Of a stretch of DNA of 10,309 nucleotides, positions 6,688 through 10,309 are shown one piece after another. The stretch is from Nitrososphaerales archaeon TH1920 (GTDB taxonomy: Archaea; Thermoproteota; Nitrososphaeria; Nitrososphaerales; Nitrososphaeraceae): NCBI GenBank assembly GCA_014523495.1, contig JAATVM010000052.1, forward strand, positions 1 through 10,309, written 5' to 3'. Below the pieces are notes generated by a model. It had not been told where the DNA came from. It saw only the letters and a program-made list of their open reading frames with translations, and did not search any database. Every line of letters begins with the position of its first letter. The stretch's first letter is position 1. The position numbers and the translations under genes were made by a program.

Positions 6688-7749
6688 TTAAAAAGAATTT
6701 ATGATACTCCTAAGTCCATTACATCCTTCAGTTATCATAAATGCCTTGTCAATTTCATCAAGTGAGAATCTATGAGTAATCAACCTCCTTAAATTAATCT
6801 TTTGTTGATGTACCATATCCATTGCCTTTTTCATTACGTTAGGAGTTGAACTAAAACTTCCACTTAATGTTATTTGATTATAGTGAAGCAGATTTGGATC
6901 AATACGTACAATCTTATTCCTTGATATACCTGCAAAAATACTGATAAGTGAATTTTTTCCAGCTACTTTGAGCGCCAAATCTACTGCTTCTGGATTGCTT
7001 GTAGCTACAATAATTAATTTCCCCCCCTTCTTGTACGTTTGGTCCCATATTGATTTTATTGATTCTTCCGGATCATTATTCAAGAGTACCATGTCTGCAC
7101 CAATCAATTTTGCTTCATTCAATCTTGATGGAATTTTACCAACTACAATCGTTTTTGCGCCATGGAGTTTTGAAATTTGTAAGTGAATTAGCCCTATTGG
7201 ACCATCTCCAATGATTATTACAAATTCATCACGAATTGGGATATTAAAATTCAGGTGTGCGTTTAGACAGCAAGACAAAGGTTCTATTAGTGATGCTTCA
7301 TCATCGTGTATGTTATTTTCGATGGGAATGATACCATTAATAAGTATATTATTTTGAGGAATATCTAGATAATCTGCAAATCCACCGTTAATGCTTGATC
7401 CAATTTCGTTAAGGTTATTACACGAATTGAAACACCCTGCACTACAATGATGACAATTTAAACACGGAATTAATGGGGAAACAATCACCCTTTTATCTTC
7501 GGGGATTATTTGTTTATTCGGTAAATTTACTGTATTCAAGGTTTTTGCACATATCTCATGTCCTAGAACTATTGGAGGTCGAACTTTTTTATGACCTTCA
7601 TTAAATACCCTGACATCATATCCACAAACAGCACATGATAGAGTCTTAAGTAATACTTTGCCATTTTCTTCCTTAGGTATTGGCAAATCCTTTATTTCAA
7701 AATTTTTAGGGCCACTAAAAACTGCTGAGTGATTTTTTTGCGGTAACAT
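6688..7749 (-). CDS. Zinc-dependent medium-chain alcohol/polyol dehydrogenase
   Basis: An MDR-superfamily oxidoreductase resembling sorbitol and threonine dehydrogenases, oxidising a secondary alcohol or reducing a ketone. Catalytic zinc ligands are Cys42 (CAVCGYD), His64-Glu65 (LGHEI) and Glu156 (EPLS). The structural zinc lobe is CLNCHHCSAGCFNSC, with Cys96, Cys99, Cys102 and Cys110 in the canonical spacing and an extra Cys106. The Rossmann nucleotide-binding loop is GDGPIGLIH (181-189). The second strand ends VVGKIPSR (202-209), where NAD-specific enzymes usually carry an acidic residue; Gly204 with Lys205 and Arg209 instead suggests NADP(H), an inference. Substrate cannot be read from sequence. 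At 353 aa it is full length. ATG 7749 is preferred because the next in-frame upstream codons hit a stop (ATG AAT TGA). A TATA-like TTTAAATAAT lies about 37 nt upstream. Confidence 0.92.
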   Translation of the reverse strand: MLPQKNHSAVFSGPKNFEIKDLPIPKEENGKVLLKTLSCAVCGYDVRVFNEGHKKVRPPIVLGHEICAKTLNTVNLPNKQIIPEDKRVIVSPLIPCLNCHHCSAGCFNSCNNLNEIGSSINGGFADYLDIPQNNILINGIIPIENNIHDDEASLIEPLSCCLNAHLNFNIPIRDEFVIIIGDGPIGLIHLQISKLHGAKTIVVGKIPSRLNEAKLIGADMVLLNNDPEESIKSIWDQTYKKGGKLIIVATSNPEAVDLALKVAGKNSLISIFAGISRNKIVRIDPNLLHYNQITLSGSFSSTPNVMKKAMDMVHQQKINLRRLITHRFSLDEIDKAFMITEGCNGLRSIINSF

Positions 7750-7780
7750 AATTTTTCAATTCATTGGGTTGGTTACTTGT

Positions 7781-7790
7781 ATTATTTAAA
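7781..7790 (-). promoter_or_regulatory. TATA-like box of the zinc dehydrogenase gene
   Basis: TTTAAATAAT on the minus strand is centred about 37 nt before ATG 7749, implying a leader of roughly 10 nt. It lies in the 87-nt gap behind the PDCD5-like gene, whose transcript probably ends in the same AT-rich stretch (a T5 run at 7788-7792 on the minus strand). Confidence 0.4.
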
Positions 7791-7836
7791 AATATTATCT
7801 TGATTGAAAACCACTATTACAAATATCACTGGATAG

Positions 7837-8235
7837 TCAAATTCCTTCCTTTAATTTTTCGCCAAATGAGATGAATTTGCCATGATCATCGATTCTAATA
7901 TTAGTATCAACTCTTATGCGCAATCCTACAGAACGAAATATTGCCAAGAGTTCACCCCCTGATATAAGGGAATCTAATTCTCCTGATTTAATCAAATCTA
8001 CTATTCTCTTTACAATAATTTTTGTCTGAATTGGATATTGTAATTCAGCTAATTGTAATACCTCGTCTCCTCTATCATACAAGTATTTTAATAATATTTC
8101 TCTATCATCCATTTTTGTCGCGTTTGTTTTCGTTTTGTCTTCATTAATTTTTTCAATTAATGCGGCTTTTTCTTTAAATTGTTTCATTTTCCGTGCTTTA
8201 ATAATGGCGAGTTCTGGATCTTCTTCCTGACTCAT
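7837..8235 (-). CDS. PDCD5-like small putative nucleic-acid-binding protein, co-translated with rtcB
   Basis: This 132-residue protein resembles the archaeal PDCD5/TFAR19 family (COG2118), small helical DNA-binding proteins, but only by eye. The N-terminal helix DPELAIIKARKMKQFKEKAA (6-25) matches the charged (D/E)LE.IR..KM.E...KA helix of archaeal members. A lysine/threonine-rich linker (31-42) follows. The core (44-104) has LLKYLYDRGDEVL, a Pro (P68 in LQYPIQTKIIV), then IVDLIKSGELDSLISGGELLAIF, the same order as the family's helical bundle with its ..P......V...I..L...G.l...I....L..I pattern. The tail RIRVDTNIRIDDHGKFIS looks beta/basic and is less typical. Its ATG overlaps the rtcB stop (ATGA), and a strong Shine-Dalgarno lies just upstream, so it is translationally coupled. 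The gene is very likely real; the family assignment is moderate. A function with RtcB in RNA repair or tRNA splicing is inference. Confidence 0.75.
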   Translation of the reverse strand: MSQEEDPELAIIKARKMKQFKEKAALIEKINEDKTKTNATKMDDREILLKYLYDRGDEVLQLAELQYPIQTKIIVKRIVDLIKSGELDSLISGGELLAIFRSVGLRIRVDTNIRIDDHGKFISFGEKLKEGI

Positions 8236-9704
8236 CCCTTGATCACTCCAATTGGAACCAAGCGTGCAACCTTTGTTGCAATGCCAAGAGAATGGGACAC
8301 CTCAACTACAGAATCCACATCCTTGTATGCTTCAGGAGTTTCTTCAACCATTCCTTCCCTGCTCAGAGCTTTTATATAAACTCCTTTTGACTCTAACTTT
8401 TTTCTTACACTATCTGCTGTATAGTTTCTCCTTGCAGCAGACCTAGACATTGTTCTACCTGCACCATGCGCTGTTGAGCCAAAACTTAATTCTAATGATT
8501 TTGAATTTCCAAGAAGTATCCAGCTTGCCGTTCCCATTGAACCTGGAATAAAAACTGGTTGACCAATGTCGCGATACTTTTCTGGAATATGACTATCCCC
8601 AGCTGGAAATGCTCTTGTAGCCCCCTTTCTATGTATTACCAAGTCTCTTGTTCCTTCACCATCTACAGTATGTCTCTCGACTTTAGCTATATTATGTGAT
8701 ACATCATACACTAACTTCATATCTGCCTCATCTTCACTAATCCCCATTATCTTTTCAAATGTTTTTCTTGTCCAATGCGTTATCATTTGTCTGTTTGACC
8801 ACGCAAAATTTAGTGCACAATACATTGCTTTTCTATAATTCTCCCCTTCGTTAGAATTATTTGGAACGCATGCTAGTTCTCTATCTACAATTTTCATTCC
8901 CGAATCCCTTATTTTTCTTTCAGAAATTTTCAAGTAATCGGTGCAAACCTGGTGTCCAAATCCTCTGGAGCCACAGTGTATCAGAACTGTAACTTGACCC
9001 TCTTCTATTCCCATAGCTCTTGCTGCTCTTTCATCAAATATTTTGTCTACCTTTTGAATTTCAAGGAAATGATTTCCTGAACCAAGCGTCCCTAACTGAA
9101 GCCCCCCTCTTTTCCTAGCCAGCTCGGAAACATGAAAAGGGTCTGCACCTTTCATACAACCATTTTCTTCACAGACATCAATATCAGAGTCCAATCCATA
9201 ACCTTTATGAACTGTCCATCTCACTCCTTCAACAAGTAATTCATCTAGTTCTGATCCTGAGACCTTTCTTGAACTCGAGCTCCCTACTCCAGATGGAATT
9301 GCACTAAACAATTCATTTACAAGTTCTTTGAGTTTTGGTCTAATTTCCCGTTCTCTTAAATTGGTTCGTATTAGCCTAACACCACAATTAATATCATATC
9401 CCACACCTCCGGGACTAATTACTCCTTCCTCCAAATCCATTCCTGCCACTCCACCTACTGGAAAACCATATCCTTCATGTCCATCAGGCAATACCACCAC
9501 GTGTTTCTTAACCCCCGTTAATGTAGCAACGTTAGCAGCCTGATCTATTGTTCTATCTAATGCCATCTTTGAAACCAAATTCTGATCTGCATATATTGTA
9601 ACTGGAACGATCATCCCTTTAGATTCATTTTTTTTAATAACATATCTGAATTCTCCATCGTTTATTATCTCATGGTTTCCTACCCGCGTTATCAGATTTT
9701 TCAT
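8232..9704 (-). CDS. rtcB: RtcB RNA ligase (tRNA-splicing ligase, GTP-dependent)
   Basis: Joins RNA 2',3'-cyclic-phosphate or 3'-phosphate ends to 5'-OH ends using GTP and Mn2+. In Archaea it seals tRNA halves after splicing endonuclease cleavage and can repair broken RNA. Aligned by eye with Pyrococcus RtcB, all key residues are present: metal ligands Asp104 and Cys107 (GGVGYDINCGVRL), His212 (GSGNHFLE), His243 (LIHCGSRGFGHQ) and His337 (YDVSHNIAKVE), and guanylylated His413 (GSTAHGAGRTMSR). Other conserved blocks include LPDGHEGYGFPVGGVAG (72-88), HRKGATRAFPAG (358-369), GQPVFIPGSMGTAS (381-394) and the C-terminal VARLVPIGVIKG. At 490 aa it is full length, with no intein at the conserved sites where some archaeal RtcBs carry one. 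ATG 9704 aligns with the family N-terminus, and a TATA-like AATATAAT lies about 31 nt upstream. No archease gene is visible nearby. Confidence 0.98.
   Translation of the reverse strand: MKNLITRVGNHEIINDGEFRYVIKKNESKGMIVPVTIYADQNLVSKMALDRTIDQAANVATLTGVKKHVVVLPDGHEGYGFPVGGVAGMDLEEGVISPGGVGYDINCGVRLIRTNLREREIRPKLKELVNELFSAIPSGVGSSSSRKVSGSELDELLVEGVRWTVHKGYGLDSDIDVCEENGCMKGADPFHVSELARKRGGLQLGTLGSGNHFLEIQKVDKIFDERAARAMGIEEGQVTVLIHCGSRGFGHQVCTDYLKISERKIRDSGMKIVDRELACVPNNSNEGENYRKAMYCALNFAWSNRQMITHWTRKTFEKIMGISEDEADMKLVYDVSHNIAKVERHTVDGEGTRDLVIHRKGATRAFPAGDSHIPEKYRDIGQPVFIPGSMGTASWILLGNSKSLELSFGSTAHGAGRTMSRSAARRNYTADSVRKKLESKGVYIKALSREGMVEETPEAYKDVDSVVEVSHSLGIATKVARLVPIGVIKG
8241..8249 (-). promoter_or_regulatory. 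Shine-Dalgarno of the PDCD5-like gene inside the rtcB 3' end
   Basis: GGAGTGATC on the minus strand, a near-complete complement of the archaeal 16S rRNA 3' end, lies 5 nt before ATG 8235. It fixes that start and, with the ATGA overlap, shows an operon-internal gene translated by the SD route. Confidence 0.75.
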
Positions 9705-9730
9705 GGATTTAAGAATTTTAAATATATAGT

Positions 9731-9740
9731 CATTATATTC
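9731..9740 (-). promoter_or_regulatory. TATA-like box of the rtcB operon
   Basis: GAATATAATG on the minus strand is centred about 31 nt before ATG 9704, giving a leaderless or nearly leaderless message. Alternatives are TATATATTTAAA at 9717-9728 (too close unless the start is internal) and AAATATATTA at 9764-9773 (would give a leader of about 38 nt). Confidence 0.4.
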
Positions 9741-9979
9741 CTTTCAATTTCTTATCGATTTTGATAATATATTTGAACGAAAAGGTGTATTCGTTATGAT
9801 GTAGCTCCCATTTTGATATTCGTTTTCTGAAAGTACTATTCAACCTATGATTCAATTTCAATACTTGGCCCAGCTAGATTAATTTGTATTTTGAATAGTT
9901 CGATAATTACATTCAAAAACATTTTGCAGAATTTACAGGAATTGAATTAAGAAAAAACCTTGATTTTTGTTTTAATTAT

Positions 9980-9994
9980 AAAAAAGAGAAAAAA
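9980..9994 (-). terminator. Poly-T archaeal terminator of the glycine-repeat protein gene
   Basis: On the minus strand the sequence reads T6-CTC-T6, starting 14 nt after the TAG stop at 10009. Consecutive T-runs without a hairpin are the usual archaeal termination signal. A further T6 at 9952-9957 may act as back-up. Confidence 0.65.
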
Positions 9995-10008
9995 GGAGAA
10001 TTAATTGA

Positions 10009-10309
10009 CTAGTTCCCCATAGTGGAATTTCCCCCCATGGTAGTGGTATTGCCACTCATATCTCCACCCATCATTGTTTCGTTACCAGTGGTCATGTTAC
10101 TACTGCTGGTATTGAGCATTGTAGCGTTTTGGGTTACTTCAGTGTCACCATTACCACCATTGCCACCATTGCCACCATTGCCACCATTGCCACCATTACC
10201 CGTATTTGTGTCTGATTCATCTTGAGACTGAGATTCTGTGGTGTTATCTTGTGACTCGGTAGACTCTGTTTCGGCTGATGGTGAAGATGCAGCACAGGTA
10301 ACACTTTCA
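10009..10309 (-). CDS. C-terminal end of a secreted, sequon-rich Gly-Asn repeat protein (5' end outside the window)
   Basis: The frame is open from the window edge to TAG at 10009-10011, giving 99 visible residues, all low complexity. An acidic Ser/Thr/Glu/Gln stretch containing SAETESTESQDNTTESQ comes first, then a (GGN)n tract at residues 37-54, then a Thr/Asn/Met/Gly-rich tail ending GGNSTMGN. Seven N-glycosylation sequons (N-x-S/T) are visible, one before the repeat and six after it. This composition suggests a flexible, heavily glycosylated extracellular tail or linker of a surface or secreted protein. A cysteine near the visible N-terminus (SVTCAASSP) may end a folded domain. There is no C-terminal membrane anchor, so any anchoring must lie in the missing N-terminal part. 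The opposite strand holds an open frame rich in Pro-Leu repeats, which is an artefact of this tract. Confidence 0.8.
   Translation of the reverse strand, partial: ESVTCAASSPSAETESTESQDNTTESQSQDESDTNTGNGGNGGNGGNGGNGGNGDTEVTQNATMLNTSSSNMTTGNETMMGGDMSGNTTTMGGNSTMGN
10147..10200 (-). repeat. 9-bp tandem repeat encoding Gly-Gly-Asn
   Basis: About six head-to-tail copies of a 9-nt unit (GGTGGCAAT on the coding strand) with only one or two C/T changes at the third base of glycine codons. Near-identity of the copies points to recent expansion and possible length variation between strains by slippage; frame is kept because the unit is a multiple of three. Confidence 0.9.

Larger units (their letters stand above)
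9705..10008. other. Intergenic region between the glycine-repeat protein gene and rtcB
   Basis: These 304 bases contain a poly-T terminator for the upstream minus-strand gene (9980-9994 and possibly 9952-9957) and the rtcB promoter candidates near 9717-9773. Between them the sequence is AT-rich and I see no open frame, tRNA or strong hairpin. A 9-bp inverted repeat (ACTATTCAA at 9835-9843, TTGAATAGT at 9891-9899) has a 47-nt loop and is weak. Confidence 0.6.

Noticed and set aside
8252..9543. Plus-strand open frames opposite rtcB (8252-8446, 9328-9543 and 8179-8379)
   Set aside because: They are shadows of a fully conserved RtcB coding frame and encode no recognisable protein.
8232..9704. 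Intein or other insertion in rtcB
   Set aside because: All conserved blocks, including the DINCGVR and AHGAGR motifs, are contiguous and the length matches intein-free archaeal RtcB.
9835..9899. 9-bp inverted repeat ACTATTCAA / TTGAATAGT
   Set aside because: The 47-nt loop and AT-rich arms make it likely to be chance in this composition.
10147..10200. Possible CRISPR-like array
   Set aside because: The units are 9 nt, contiguous and without spacers, and they encode an in-frame amino-acid repeat.
10022..10225. Plus-strand frame encoding a Pro-Leu-Pro repeat protein
   Set aside because: It is the antisense of the Gly-Gly-Asn tandem repeat; the minus-strand frame has the sensible secreted composition, a stop followed by a poly-T terminator, and continues beyond the window.

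Overview
The window (about one third G+C) reads as chromosome of an ammonia-oxidising archaeon (Thaumarchaeota/Nitrososphaeria). The diagnostic gene is a eukaryote-type DNA topoisomerase IB with all five catalytic residues, which among Archaea is a thaumarchaeal hallmark. An archaeal RtcB RNA ligase, a mannosyl-3-phosphoglycerate phosphatase, a corrin-ring methyltransferase and many AT-rich TATA-like boxes about 25-31 nt before start codons (leaderless transcription) fit the same picture. The low G+C combined with mannosylglycerate metabolism would suit a Nitrosocosmicus-like lineage, but that genus-level guess is inference.

Layout. 1-279 holds the 5' part of an unrecognised minus-strand gene, divergent from topoisomerase IB (328-2046, +). 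After a gap with a strong inverted repeat comes a membrane-anchored winged-helix regulator with an extracytoplasmic domain (2180-3583, +). Converging on it are minus-strand genes for mannosyl-3-phosphoglycerate phosphatase (3639-4445), a six-helix membrane protein of unknown function (4674-5303) and a small helical protein (5432-5740). A corrin C17-methyltransferase gene (5885-6685, +) meets a zinc-dependent medium-chain dehydrogenase (6688-7749, -) tail to tail with 2 nt between them. The rest is minus strand: rtcB (9704-8232), translationally coupled to a small PDCD5-like gene (8235-7837), and the C-terminal end of a glycine/asparagine-repeat, sequon-rich extracellular protein (10009-10309).

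How the genes fit together. Most look like independent single-gene units. The one clear operon is rtcB plus the PDCD5-like gene, with a 4-nt ATGA overlap and an internal Shine-Dalgarno, linking RNA ligation to a small putative nucleic-acid-binding protein. The membrane regulator is the other notable item: sensor domain outside, one membrane helix, DNA-binding domain inside, and an inverted repeat overlapping its own likely TATA box, which suggests autoregulation. No mobile element, CRISPR array, rRNA or tRNA was found. I do not see a clear new multi-gene defence or metabolic system; the most promising leads are the regulator with its palindrome and the rtcB/PDCD5-like pair.
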